Shown here piece by piece: positions 13,380 through 25,968 of a DNA stretch of 64,000 bases (the first letter of the stretch is position 1; the number at the start of each line of letters is the position of its first letter). The notes under the pieces are model-generated. The model was not told where the DNA came from, searched no databases, and was given only the letters and a program-made list of their open reading frames with translations. The DNA is from Heterotrichella gracilis (Eukaryota > Sar > Xanthophyceae > Tribonematales > Xanthonemataceae), in assembly GCA_032358255.1 (NCBI GenBank), contig JAULBX010000337.1, positions 62,001 to 126,000 on the forward strand. The letters run 5' to 3'. The translations under genes and the position numbers were made by a program.

Positions 13380-16300
13380 ATGCAGCTCCACTGTAGCGGT
13401 CAGCACAGGTCCCAACAACCCCTATTCAGCACTGCCTCACCATTCACTTCATGCACACCTCAAACACGTCCAGTGAACAGCGGCCACGGTGCACGGAGAA
13501 GACAAGGGCATAGAAACCAGCAGCCGCAGACAGTATGCCAGAGCAGTCCCGCTGTTGAGGAGGCAGGCACCAGCCAGATGGGGGCATGGCCAACTGAGAG
13601 GCTGAGCAAGGGTATCAAGGCAGACGCCACGCAGCTCATCGCGCGGACCCCAATGGTAAGCAGCCTGTGAACCGCCCTTTTGCATTGAGGCATTGCCGTG
13701 GCAGGTGTTCAAAGTCCAAAGGACGCTGGTTGGGCAAACTGGTGTGCACCAACCATAGGGTAGCTTGCACTATGGCCTGGTGAGGTGGAAGCGTAGGTGG
13801 CGCAGCAGATGCAGTAGATTCTATCTGGCAGGTCTGTGCAACATTGCGAATATGTGTGATAGCAGACTGCGTGGTGGGTACAATGCTGACGGAATATACG
13901 TTTGGACGTGGCACACATGCGCCTCCAGCGAATACTGCTCACCACATCACGCTGCACTTACAATATCACGCTGCACCTACCTGGCAGGTGTACTTGAAGA
14001 AGGTCAACGAGCGCTGCTTTGCACAAATCGCCTGCAAGCTGGAGTCAATGGAGCCGTGTAGCAGGTGTGCAGAGAGGCTGTCGAGGGGTGGGGATGGAGG
14101 ACCGGGGAATACTGTTGTGTATGCATGTGTCGCTGGCAGTGTGAGATGGGGGCGCTACATGTCAAACATGCTGGCACCTGTATGTGCACTTCCCAATGTA
14201 GCTGTGGTTGCCTGAAGGTGCGAGAGGTGGCACGGGCGTGCGAGGGTTGACTTTGCACAACAATCCGCCGCAAAGCATGCAGCATATGTGGTTTGCTAAG
14301 TGCGCATGCTTGCTGTTTGCTGCAGTGTCAAGGACCGGATTGCCCTCAACATGGTCCAACGGGCAGAGGAGCAGGGGTTGATATCGCCTGGCAACACGAT
14401 ATTGGTGCGGAGCCCAGACAAGTGCATGCGGTTGGAACCTTGTGGTGCCATATGTTCATTGCCGGCATAAGGATATTTATTGAAACACTGCATGGCTGGC
14501 AGCACGTTTGCATCATCATCATCGTCAGCGTTACTGCTTTTGTTGCATGAAATGGCAGCAGCAATTGGTGCACGATCTTGCAAAGCTGCCCCTGCAGTAT
14601 CGTCACAGTGGCGTTGCCAAGCTACTCTCCCATGCGTCCTATACCCTAAATCTTGACTCTACATCACAACCTCCAGGTGGAGCCCACGAGCGGCAACACG
14701 GGGGTTGGCCTGGCCTACATCGCTGCAGCCAAGGGCTACAAGCTCATCCTCACCATGCCAGACACGATGAGCACGGAGCGGCGCATACTGCTGAAGGCAT
14801 TCGGGGCGGAGCTGGTTCTAACCCAGGGCAAGATGGTGCGTGTGGAGTGGGTCGGTCACATGCATTGCCCCATGCATTCGTGAGGGATAGCTACTGCTCA
14901 AAGAATGTGCTGGGTTGGGAGTTACTGAGGTACTTCCAGTGTGGGCATTCTAGTTTGGGCCAGCTGCCTTGTTTTGATGGCGCAACCAGAACCAAGTAGC
15001 ATGCTAATGATTGTGCATCTGTCATGTGGCCCAACCATATGGTACCAAGACTCAACCATGTCGTACCAAGTTTCATTTATTGGCATATAGGGCATGACGG
15101 GTGCCATTCGCAAGGCAGAGTCCATTGTGGCCAGCACCTCCCACGCCTACATGCTGCAGCAGTTTGAAAACCCCGCAAACCCCGAGGTGCATTACAACAC
15201 CACGGGGCCCGAGATCTGGACAGACACAGCAGGCACAGTGGATTTTCTGGTGGCTGGCGTGGGCACAGGGGGGACCATCACAGGTGGGTGTGCTGAGTGA
15301 GGCACTGGTATGCAGGGCGTTTTCGGGGTTGCGCACGTGCAGCCTGCTATTGCTGCAGTCATGCTGCAGGCAGAGCATGTGTGCCGCTGCATCATCCTGA
15401 AACCCTACAACCAATGCCAAACCCCTACTCTCTGTGTGCCAGGCGCTGGTAGGTACCTCAAGGAGCAGGACCCAGAAGTGCAGCTGGTTGCTGTGGAGCC
15501 GGCAGAGAGTGCGGTGCTGTCAGGGGCAAAGCCGGGCTACCATCAGGTAGGCAACGCATCGCATGCTCTGCGTACAAAGACATCCACTGCATGTCATGGC
15601 AAACGCATGGTTTCACGGCTGGTGCGGATTGTACTGGGCAATGTCAGGAAATATCGCCATTGTTCAGGATGTCTGCCTGGCGCTGCTCACGTTGCGTGCA
15701 AGGGTGGCTGCGGATCTGGCTGGCTGCTGAAATCCATATAACAACAGTCCGCAACCCATGGGATCATGCATCTCCCTGTATGATAGTGAATCCCATGCTG
15801 ACCCCACTACTGCGTGCTGGTGCAGATCCAGGGCATTGGCGCTGGCTTTGTGCCCAAAATCCTGGATGTGTCCCTGCTTGACGAGGTGGTCAAGGTGAGC
15901 AGCGGCGAGGCAGTGGACATGGCTCGGCGCCTGGCCAAGGAGGAGGGGCTGCTATGCGGCATCTCGTCGGGGGCAGCGGTGGTGGCGTCAATCAGGTGCG
16001 GGTTGTAGGGTTCGAGTACGGGGTGCCGCGAGGAGGTGCGGTGGTTGGTACATGGTCAATACATGCGCTACGTCTTGGCGGATGGGGTGGTGGCGGTGTC
16101 AATAAGATATGGCTGTAGGTTCAGGGTCGTTGACAGTACCATCTTTCCATGTTAGTGATAAAAGTATTACAGGAGTACTTTTTACAGGTGCACCTGCATG
16201 CATGCCTGTCCAGCAGCCCTAAACCCTGGATCCTAATCCTAAGTTGCACATGCTTGCAGGGTTGCCCAGCGACCAGAGAACAAGGGCAAGCTGGTGGTGT

Positions 16301-16634
16301 GCGTCATACCAAGCTTTGGCGAGCGCTACCTTTCCACAGGTAAGTTGCTGGGGAAACAGGGCCACATGGGCTGACCTGCATATTGGGAAAATGTCAGCAG
16401 GGCTAGATGCATGCCTGCATGGCACATAGCGCGGTGTATGTAAGTACTGCCCGTCTCTGACATGTCAGCTTTTGAAAATTGGGTGGAAAAGCACGGAGCT
16501 GACCAACCTTCCTGTTCGCAGTGCTGTTCAACAACCTGTGGTGCAAGGACGCCGACGACGAGCGCCGCATGCCGCTATCATGGCGGGATGGCAGCGGTGA
16601 GGAGCCACAGGCCAACAGGGAGGCCAAGCTCTGA
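13380..16634 (+). CDS. O-acetylserine (thiol) lyase (cysteine synthase), probably organellar
   Basis: PLP enzyme that makes cysteine from O-acetylserine and sulfide. Nine exons (13380-13655, 13988-14064, 14326-14404, 14677-14835, 15091-15283, 15443-15546, 15826-15995, 16260-16339, 16522-16634) give 416 aa with perfect phase closure. Residues 1 to about 80 form a Ser/Gln/Arg-rich extension without acidic clusters, consistent with a transit peptide. The mature enzyme starts at [11 protein letters not shown]. Motifs include SSVKDRI (PLP lysine about K120), [11 protein letters not shown] (substrate loop), [13 protein letters not shown] (phosphate-binding loop) and CGISSGAA. The C-terminus ends GERYLSTVLFNNL plus about 30 polar residues. 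There is no CBS or heme region, so cysteine synthase is preferred over cystathionine beta-synthase. Chloroplast versus mitochondrial targeting cannot be told from sequence alone. Confidence 0.93.
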
Positions 16635-18665
16635 GCAAGGGGTGCAAGGGGGGGTGCAGTGAAGCAACAGGCATTGCTATTGTGTTGCGGCGCGGGGTGC
16701 CGCTGTGGGATGTGGGGCAAACCTGGGCGGAAGGGAGGGGTGGAGGGGAGGGGGAGGGGAGTGGTGTATTGTTGACCCATGTGGGTCAGCCAAAGTGGCA
16801 AATGTGCACACTTGACGTGCTCAGCAAGAGTACAAAAATTGAGCCACATAGACACAGTACCAGACAAGTACCGGTACTTGCACAGTCCTGCAGCATGTGT
16901 TCTTGAGCTTGTGCACAGCATACAGGTCCACACTGACTAGAGTACTAGGGGAAGGCTGTTTGATAGGTATGCACCCTGGATGTTTGTGGCAGGACTGGCA
17001 ACCAGATGGCAGCATATGTTCACCTTTTGCCCGCCGCGTGTTGTTTGGCGCATGTATTTTTGGGGGCCTCGTGCCCTTGAAATAGACCCACACTATGGCA
17101 CCCAAGCTGGCCGCGACACTGCCAGGTTCACAAGGGCTGCAGCTTGCCTAATAAAGCGTGTGTGAAAACGCGTGGTGGCATGACACGCATGTGGTATTAC
17201 AGAACTGTAAAACAGAATTTTTTCAATACCCTGCCTCTGGGCTTGCACCTCTTGGCATTCTAGTCCCCCTGACACGGCATGGCATGGTGGCCCCCAGTAC
17301 CCCACGATGTACACACCAAAAGGATCCCCGGGCTCAACAACCCCCGGGATTGTTGAGCCTAAGTGGGGTGACGCTTGGAGTTGGGTACCAGACCGAAACA
17401 GCAGGTTGTGCCTTTGGGCCGCGCGGCAGCGCCCGGCGATTGGGATTACTTGTTGCCTTTTCGACGCATCTCGCGATAGCACGTGATTGTACCATTGGGA
17501 CCATGTGGTGTTGACAACCAATAACAGTGTGACACATCACCATCGATTACGAAGGGAGGGTCGTGACTGTTGACGTCTCCCATGGCGAAACGCATTTCGC
17601 ATTCTCGTGCGCCCGGCACAGCTCCCAATGCTGAGGCTTTAACACAGCAGGACACCAACGTTGTCAACCATTGTTGGCTTCTTACTGAAGTCACCTTCTG
17701 CTGCACTTGAACTGAACCTCTTTCAGGTTCAACCTGTGACATTGCTGCAGAACTCTTCCGTGTTTCAACACACAGAACTTGAGGTGCATGCAATTGCGAC
17801 GACCTGCAAAGTACAACCGTTTGCAAGTAGCGTGAACAAGTTAACGAGTTGATACATTGATCTTGATACCAGTATCAGTGTATTGTACACGGTGTGCCTT
17901 CACAACAATCGAGCCCTTGCCTTTGGACTACCCTGTTGGCGACTCCTCTCGGTGAGTGCAAAGAAGCAATGCGAAGTGCAGTTCAGCAGGGAGCTGGAAA
18001 CAATCGGCGCTGAGTTTGCACGTTGCTAGGATCCAAAACTTTCTAGCGATTGTTGTTATTGGCAGTTCATACCACTGTCTACCAGTTTTGACTCGTTGGA
18101 AGTGCGATAGGGAGGTGTGCATGCGAGGTTGGCATGTGGTGCACCCGATGAGAGGACACTTACACCAAGAATGGCTAACGAAGACTTGTGTTTGACAGCT
18201 GCAAGTTTGAACGCGCCTTGTACATGGTTTCTTCAAGTGCGTTGGGTATCAGTTTGGTACCACATTGCACTTCTGCGCTCGTTTACCGGTCCACCTACAC
18301 GAGCGCTCCGCACCAGCATGCCTAGTTTAACCCCTGCATAACTGCGCCTACAAGCCTATCCTCGGAAGTTTACAATACTGGTTTACCTCAGCGTTGGTTC
18401 AGTACCAGGTGGCGTGGTTTTTAAAAGGACTATCGGCTTGTGCCCTGGCATGCTTGGCCATTAGGGTCGGTAGCTAGCTAGCTACGAGCGTTTTCCCCGA
18501 TCGTTCTATGAACCCACGAGTGTTGCACAAGCTTTTGGCTGGCCAACGTGAACTTGGAGTTAACGTGTATCACCGTTAGTACTGTACTGTTTGCATGCGA
18601 CAACCTGACATCCACCCCTCCCTCCTCAGGCAGACACCTCAATCGTGGTGCTGACAGCCGCAGCT
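16635..18665. other. Long spacer between OAS-TL and the wall glycoprotein
   Basis: Two kilobases between two plus-strand genes. It contains the OAS-TL 3' end and the glycoprotein promoter. Two moderately long minus-strand open frames (17093-17521 and 17446-17826) overlap each other in different frames and resemble nothing recognised. A perfect 10-bp inverted repeat lies at 17331-17359. An AT-rich TTTTTAAAAGG element near 18419 is the best candidate core promoter box, about 240 bp before the ATG. Confidence 0.45.
17331..17359. repeat. Perfect 10-bp inverted repeat, 9-nt loop
   Basis: GGCTCAACAA at 17331-17340 pairs exactly with TTGTTGAGCC at 17350-17359 around a C/G-rich loop. It lies in a non-coding spacer. 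Function unknown; it could be a protein-binding palindrome or an RNA hairpin. Confidence 0.7.
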
Positions 18666-21600
18666 ATGGCTCCCACGCCCCGCAGCCCTGAAGGGGCTCG
18701 GCGGCTTGCTGGCCGTGGCTTCTTGGGCCACTGCCAGCCAGCGCTGCTGGTGCTGGCGCTGGTGGTGTGCAACATGCACGTCGCCGATGCGTTCTGGGGC
18801 CTCCATTGGCCGTCCGCTCTTGGCAAGGTTGGCTTCTCGGCTGGCTCTCACAGCAGCGGCAAGAGCACCAGCAGGACCCACGGCAAGGGATACAAGGTCG
18901 CACAACACCACAAAGCCCGCAGAGCCTCGCCTAGCACCAACCCACATGCTTTTGCCGCAGTGGCCAACTCCACGCTGCCCGCCCACGTCAAGGTGAGCAC
19001 CGAACCCTCCTGGTGCACCATGTTCTTTGTTGACCAGTGCGCTGTTGGTGCTTGATGAAATCCACACACTGGGTTTTGGCAAGTTTGTGCATGCATGCTT
19101 ATTGCTCAACCCTGGTTTACCACCTTGTTTGGCTCTGACCAGTCCTCCCCCTTGGTGCAGACCAACGCACCCGTTCGCAGCAGGCGTAGCCTGATTGACG
19201 TCAACACGGACTTCACCAAAGGTACGTACTTCTTCTTCTTCTGTTTCTTTCTGCTCCTTGCACTCCTGCTTGCTCTGATGCAATGCCAGAGGCACCTGCT
19301 GCCTCTCATGCCTGCATTTGCTCCTGGACCCTTGCATGCCAAACCACTCCAAACCCCACCCGCAGTGCTGCACCAGGCACAGCTTGGCCAACTCCGCTCA
19401 CCCTTTCCCCCTCTGCCCCGCAGATGCCACCACCTGCGCTGCGCCCCGCAAGGGCTGCCAGAGCAGCAACAACACCCTCCCAGTTGCCTGGCCCAGCGGC
19501 TACCAGCTGGACAGCAACTATGACAACATTCCCACGTCAGACTTCATGACCAACCAGTGGGCAGCGTGCTGTGACCTGTGCACCCAGGAGACCACCTGCT
19601 GGCAGTTCACACTGACTGTATGGCCCATGTGGTTGCCGGACCCCTACAGTGCCATGTAAGTGCAGCCGGTGTGCAGTGCACTGGTGCAGGGTTTTGCCCA
19701 TAGTGGCTTGGCCTTGATTCTGAAGACTCCATATGTTGTGTGGACACTCTTGACACAACTCCTGCTCACCATTAAGTGTTGATGTTGGGTCTGTATAAGA
19801 TAACCGCCGCATGCATGACAAACGCGCACGCAGGTGCCCACTTGGGGTTGACTGACGTGTGGGTGGGTGCTTGTTGCAGTCCGGTGGATCAGCAGTGGGG
19901 CTTCCCATCCAACGACATGGCATACTGCTACCTGTGGCCCAAGGGGACAGTCATGCAGTGCGACTCCTACGACCCGCTGAACTGGGCTGGAACATACACA
20001 AGTAAGCACACCTGCAGCCAAGAATGCATTGCGGTTGCACACGTCAGCAACTTGCAGCAGCTGTTGCACGTCTGGATGCATGCACCTGTCAAGTTGCATC
20101 ACTGTCAGTTGGCAGCTATGTAACATGCGTTTGTGTGCCTTTGCAGCCTCAACAGAGAAACTGCCACCAGCCATGCCACCTCCACCGATACCACCACCAA
20201 CCCCTCCACCAGCACCGATAAGCCCACCTCTACCCCCACCCCCAAACCCACCATCTCCAAAGCCGCCAAGCCCCAAACCGCCTCCACCAAAACCACCATC
20301 GCCAGGCCCGCCTCCACCCAAGCCACCAAGCCCGACGCCCCCTCCACCAAGCCCAAAGCCGCCGCCACCAAATCCACCACCATCACCAAAGCCGCCGTCA
20401 CCATCCCCTCCTCCACCATTCCCGCCGCCTCCGCCAAAGCCGCCATCTCCAAAACCACCACCGCCGCCATCACCGAGCCCGCCAAGCCCAAAACCCCCAC
20501 CGCCAAGTCCACCGCCAAGTCCACAACCCCCATCCCCTTCGCCGATGCCCCCATCACCAGCCCCGCCACCCCCTCCATCGCCAACTCCTCCTTCACCAAC
20601 ACCGCCTTCACCTACACCACCGTCACCCACGCCGCCACCCCCACCTTCGCCACAACCGCCATCCCCCACGCCCCCATCCCCCACACCTCCTTCGCCTGAG
20701 CCTCCTTCCCCTGAGCCTCCTTCCCCTGAACCGCCTTCGCCCACACCACCTTCGCCACAACCGCCATCGCCCACGCCCCCTTCCCCCACACCTCCTTCGC
20801 CTGAGCCTCCTTCCCCTGAGCCTCCTTCCCCTGAGCCTCCTTCGCCACAACCGCCTTCGCCCACACCACCTTCGCCACAACCGCCTTCGCCCACACCACC
20901 TTCGCCACAACCGCCATCGCCCACGCCACCGTCACCCACACCTCCTTCGCCTGAACCTCCTTCCCCTGAACCTCCTTCGCCACAACCGCCATCTCCCACG
21001 CCCCCTTCCCCAACACCTCCTTCGCCTGAGCCTCCTTCCCCTGAGCCTCCTTCCCCTGAACCGCCTTCGCCTGAGCCTCCTTCCCCTGAGCCTCCTTCCC
21101 CTGAGCCTCCTTCCCCTGAACCACCGTCGCCCACGCCTCCTTTGCCCACACCGCCTTCGCCCACACCGCCTTCACCCGAGCCTCCTTTGCCTACCCCGCC
21201 ATCCCCAGAGCCTCCATCCCCAGTTGTCGACTCCCCACCACCACCCTCTCCAATTGTCAAGTCCCCTCCACCGCCATCGCCTGTGCCGCCATCCCCAATT
21301 GTCGACTCCCCACCACCACCATCCCCAATTGTCGACTCCCCACCACCACCATCCCCGGTTGTTGACTCCCCACCGCCACCCTCCCCAGTGGTTGCCGACT
21401 CCCCACCACCCTCCCCAGTGGTTGTCGCTTCCCCTGCACCAGCACCAGTGGCTGTGGGCTCGCCACCGCCCACCTCAGTCGTGACCTCCACACCCCCTGC
21501 CACAGCTATCGAGTCCCCTCCACCCCCTGCCGATGCCTTGGCGCCAGCTCCTTCCGATGGCAGTACATCAGGAGGTGCCCTGGTTGACTCCCCTCCCCCT

Positions 21601-23146
21601 CCAAGCATTGGCGGAGGTATGTGCACAAACCTTTTCTGAATAGGCATTGGCCATGTGTGACAGGTGCACATGCAATGACAGCTCAGGTGATGATCATGTG
21701 CATGGGCATGCCTGCCTTGCCAACTGATGTTTTATTCCTATTACATGATAATGAGTATCTGCCTTGCCAAGTTACCATGCCAATAGACTCACAGCGATTT
21801 GGTGTGACGACCACATGCATCCTCAATCACCATTGGAAGTCAATGCAAACCCTAACCATCCCCTTGTCAACCCCTGCAGGCGGCTCCCACGGTGACCCCC
21901 ACATCCGCGGCTTTGACGGCTCCTGGTACGAGTTCCCCGGCTACGACGGCGGCATCTTCAACATCCTGTCGGAGCGCCGCTGCAACCTCAACGCACAGCT
22001 GTCCAACCTGGGCAACGAGCGCGTCGAGAACAACTACATGACGCTGGTGGGGCTGGTGTGCGGGCCGCTGCAGGTGGCAGTGGAGGCAAGGGGAGAAGGA
22101 AAAATTGGAGGTAAGCGGGGTAGGATCATGGCACCCTGGTTGCAGTGCACGTCCTTATGCGTTCCCCCAATGGCATGCAGCCAGAATGGCTGTAGTTGCA
22201 CGGGCTGTCGCAATGGTTGAATGGTCTCGTTTTTGCTGGTTAATAGTACGGATCACTCTTGTGAGGGAATGCAAGTTACCCACCGCTTTCCTGCCTGCAG
22301 TTTACCTTCAGGGCAAGGAAGTGACCCCGTACTTGGGATCTAGCGTGCCCTACGCGCTGCGCGGCATGGAAGGAACCTCACTGTTGCTGCGCCAGCGCGG
22401 CATTCGTGGCGGCCAGACGCTGGAAGTGCGCACCCCAGAGTTCATGTTCCAGATCTTCTCTGGCGCAGGTGAGGCTGGTTGGCAAATGGTCTGAAGCTGC
22501 AATCCACTGTTATCGCTGTGTGCTTGATGACATGTACATTGGCAGTCACCTTCTGTTTGCGTTTGTTTGATTAATGCATCAGTTCCAGCTGCATTAAGGG
22601 GAGTGATTGTGAGTGCATGTGGGTGGGTTGGGCGCGTTTCCTGACACGCCTTGCATTGCCCAACCCTTATCTAGGGTTTTCAGTATGTTAACACAATCTG
22701 TGGTTGCTCTTGCAGGCGAAAACTTCGTGGATAATGAGGTGGCAATCCTGAGCAGGGATGTTCAGAATATGCATGGCATCATGGGCCAAACATGGCGGAA
22801 CGGCAAGCCCGCCCCTCTGCCCGTGGACAATGGAACCCTCGTCTGGGAGGGGACAGATGAGGACTATGCTGTCACAGACGGCCTGTTTGGCTCCCACTTC
22901 AAATTCAACCAGTACACGGCCACCAAGGTAGACACAATTGCTCAAAAGCAGACAGCCCAAAAGCAGTCATGGGGTTATTTCAAGGGCGCCAAGAAGGCCA
23001 CACAGCTGCCTACCGCTGGTAGCGGCGCCCCAGCCACAGGCAATGAGGTGGTGCGCAGGAAACTGATTGAGACCCAGCTGGTGGAGATGGAGCATGAACT
23101 GGCCATTGATCCCATCTCAGTGGCTGGTACAAGCTGTAGGCAATGA
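18666..23146 (+). CDS. Secreted Pro-rich (SPP/PPSP) wall glycoprotein with GDPH/VWD-root-cap-like C-terminal domain
   Basis: Eight exons (18666-18992, 19161-19221, 19424-19655, 19880-20001, 20147-21616, 21880-22110, 22301-22468, 22716-23146) encode about 1013 aa. An N-terminal hydrophobic segment (ALLVLALVV) acts as a signal peptide or anchor. Exons 3-4 form a Cys-rich module ([14 protein letters not shown]) resembling PAN/apple domains. Exon 5 is ~490 residues of PPSP/PTPPSP/PEPPSP repeats, the substrate type for prolyl hydroxylation and O-glycosylation. Exon 6 opens with [20 protein letters not shown], typical of VWD-like and plant root-cap domains, and [10 protein letters not shown] later supports this. 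The protein is probably secreted to the wall or extracellular matrix. Every junction keeps phase. Exact partner and glycosylation are inference. Name it pherophorin-like only by composition; true pherophorin domains were not recognised. Confidence 0.85.
20159..21600 (+). repeat. Coding tandem repeat of the Pro/Ser-rich region
   Basis: A degenerate array of 12-15 bp units encoding PPSP, PTPPSP, PEPPSP and PQPPSP motifs, running through exon 5. The unit CCTCCTTCCCCTGAG recurs many times between 20690 and 21180, so the array probably varies in length between strains. The last 300 bp shift to VDSPPPPSP units. Confidence 0.9.
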
Positions 23147-24045
23147 TGATCATCGCTGAATGATTTGAAAGCCACTAGTTATAGAAGCTCCCCATTTTTC
23201 CCGGTTTCTTTTTCCTGGTTTCTACATTATTGGGGGCTTAGGTTTAAGCCAGAGGTGAAGCAAAGTTTACTCCAAGCAGAACGCTACCTACAGCCATCAA
23301 CGCATTCTCTGATGGTTTGCTGCTGACCCTGCTTCTGTCACCCCTTTGCTTTCGAAGAGTTGACGTGTCACATCACTGATTCAGCTTTCAATTTTGCTCA
23401 TCGATTTCCTTGCCTAGACGTAGCTGCTAACTTAGGACCTGGTTAATAAATCTAATTTCATGCATGTGCATAGAATGAGCACAGTGTCAGTTAGGATTCA
23501 ATCTATACAATTTGTTTGTAGACAGCAATGCTATGCCATACCGTACATGAAATTTTAATAGCACGCTGTCTAGGAACAGATGGTATTGAGTGAATAGGAA
23601 ATATTTCAAAATTCACTTCATATCCGTTTAGTCTCGAGTAGAGGAGCAATAATTAGCATACTAGTATCCACCAAATCACTTACGTGGTTACTGTAACATG
23701 CCTCTCAATGGTTACAATTTATGAATCTGAGTCTCATGAGTGCCGCCATAACATAATGCCAGTTGTCACCCATGACTCTGGCAGGCTGCTACCCCCCTGG
23801 CAGGCCCTGGGGTCTTGGGTTGGCCCTACGATACGGCAACTGCACCACTTTGCCCTCTTATTGCTAGAAGCTGACAGCACCACCATGTTCCCCAATCAGT
23901 GTCCTAGGAGCTTGCGCAAGCTGGGGGCATGGCCACGCGCGTCGTGAATTCAAACACGAATAAAAACTCACAGTACTGGAGAAAAGTTTAACCCACTAGT
24001 ATGCAAATTGGTAGTATATTTCCAAGATGAAGCCACTGTAAAACC
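23147..24045. other. Convergent intergenic spacer
   Basis: Nine hundred bp between the 3' ends of the wall glycoprotein and the histidine phosphatase. It is AT-richer than the exons and holds the two 3' UTRs. No coding similarity was seen; an 87-codon open frame at 23684-23947 looks random. Confidence 0.5.
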
Positions 24046-25968
24046 CTATGATAGCTGCGCCACTTCGCCCTGCTGCTGAGCGCTGACGGGCACCCACAGC
24101 TCCCTCTGTCGGTCGGCTTGGCTGTAGCTCTGTGGGCGGGTGAGGAATGAGTCGTCCATGTGCACGCCATAGCGCCACCCGCCCTCCGGCAGCCGCACGC
24201 ACTCAGTCAGGCAGCAGTAGGGGATGTGGGTGCTGCACTTTTGGTTGGTCACCAGTGCGCGCGCCTGCGGGGGAGTGGAAGGGGGTGCAGCTTCATGAAT
24301 CAACTGACTGCGCCCTGGCCGGCCTGCTGCATCCCGCACTAACCCTGATTGTGGCACAGACGTGTGCGGCATAATGAATTTAAAACCCAACACCTGCCAC
24401 AAGCAGTATTTCACAATGCCATATGCACCGCTGCATCTATGTGGTTGCTGGCGACCCAATGGCCAACGGCATTACGTTTTTATTTTTGGGGCAATGTTGA
24501 TGCATATAAGTTATAAGAGGAAGCATGCAGCTAGGTTCCTCAGTGCAAAAAAAATGGTGGAGAGACTGCATGCGCCACGCACCAGGTTTTCTACCGAGAG
24601 GCCATGCCCAACCAGCAGGATGTTCTCATCCGGATGCCGCTCCGCCAGGGCGCGCGCTGTTGCCCGACACCTGCGGTAGGAGGATGAGAGTGAGCAAAAA
24701 ACAATAAAGTATGTACACTGGCATATATACATTCATATAAGACCTAGAGCCCAGTTTACCAGTGAGTTTACGACACCAAGCAGGGTTGGCAGCACTACTG
24801 CTCCTGGAGTGACAAATCCACAGCAATATACTTTTCTACCCCTGCCTGTGCGCGATGTCGCGGTATGACTCTGGGAACTGCGGCGTGACCAGGGTGGTGT
24901 GCGCCATGCTGACACGTGGCAGGGCGCTGGCGTGGGCTGTGGGTGGGGGCCACTCGGGGGCACCGCGCCTGAACAGCTCTGTTGGTGTGTGGGAACTCAG
25001 GGTCAGTTGGAGGGCAGATTATGCAAGGGTGGGTTTGGCATGTATCAAGCACTGGAGTTGTGAAGCGGTCATGCTTTTGGGCACACTGAACAGAGGCGGA
25101 GCTGATGTGCTCTACTGCTGGAAATGCTTTCTAACAATCAAAGGGAGGCTGGATTGGGATACATCCAACGATGTCATTAGGATTTCTGTATTAGTGGCAA
25201 TGTTAAAGCAGCATGGAGCGGCGTGGGTGGGGGATGATTATATAGGCCCCCGCCTCACCAGCTAACGACAGCAGAGCAACACCATGCAACACCCCTGTGA
25301 TTTGCCGCTGACCGCATAAATGCAGGCCTATTTAGATCCAACAGCAACTCCATGCCCACTGTGGAGTCCCATGGTACGCACTTTGGGTCAGCCCTTCACA
25401 CAGCCCTTCCTCCAAAAGCACAGGCTTGTCCAGCACCTCGGCCACTTGGTGGGCTGTTTGGACTGTGCGAGTGAAGGGTGAGGCGTAGATGACGTCTATG
25501 GACTCCGACTGGGGAGGAAACAGCAGTGGTTGACTATGGCAGGCGTTGTGTGAGCACAGGCAGGATGGTGCAACTTTCCAGCGTGCTACCATAATGTACT
25601 TTGGGAGGGCATACTGCCTTGCATACACCAGGCAACAGTGGCAAACAGGTGAAGGCGCAGCAGTATCCTGTCCCCATGCAGTGCTGACTGAGATACGGCA
25701 TGGCCTTATCTGTGCAACCCGACGTACCTTGAGCCGCAAGCCCAGTTCGTAAGCTTGTTGAAGCCCAGTTTGGGACAAGGGTGGGTCGTCAGGGTTCTGC
25801 AGTGGGTGTTCACAGTCAGCCATTTTCCCAGATCACAGCTGGGCATTGCAGAATATGGAATGTGTGCAAACCGTGCAAAAGGCCTCTCACCTCTGCACTC
25901 ACTAACCACTCTGGGGTCACGAAGTCTATGCGCTCTCCGTGCCTCGCGATGTACACTTTCCCACCCAT
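24046..25968 (-). CDS. Histidine phosphatase superfamily protein (phosphoglycerate mutase-like, UBASH3-type)
   Basis: Six exons (25968-25891, 25796-25728, 25508-25382, 24978-24840, 24670-24583, 24264-24046) give 239 aa. The catalytic RHGE motif sits at residues 9-12 (VYIARHGERIDF). The phosphate-pocket arginine lies in IYASPFTRTVQTA, and the second catalytic His in ILLVGHGLSVENL (about residue 160). PLSQTGLQQA is a further family signature. The fold matches two-His phosphatases of the STS/UBASH3 and fungal TFIIIC-tau55 type rather than glycolytic mutases; the substrate is unknown. Residues 97-125, rich in Pro/Arg, are divergent. Codon phase closes throughout. An in-frame extension upstream of 25968 exists but lacks a good start. 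It lies head to head with ISCU. Confidence 0.85.

Noticed and set aside
13380-16634. Cystathionine beta-synthase instead of cysteine synthase
   Set aside because: No heme-binding N-terminus and no CBS pair at the C-terminus; length and motifs fit OAS-TL.
17093-17826. Two minus-strand frames (142 and 126 codons)
   Set aside because: They overlap in different frames, have no splice signals linking them, and no family resemblance.
19644-21671. A 675-codon minus-strand frame rich in Gly (GGVGEGG repeats)
   Set aside because: It is the mirror of the PPSP repeat exon. The plus strand has signal peptide, in-phase exons and known domains, while this frame is only repeat composition.
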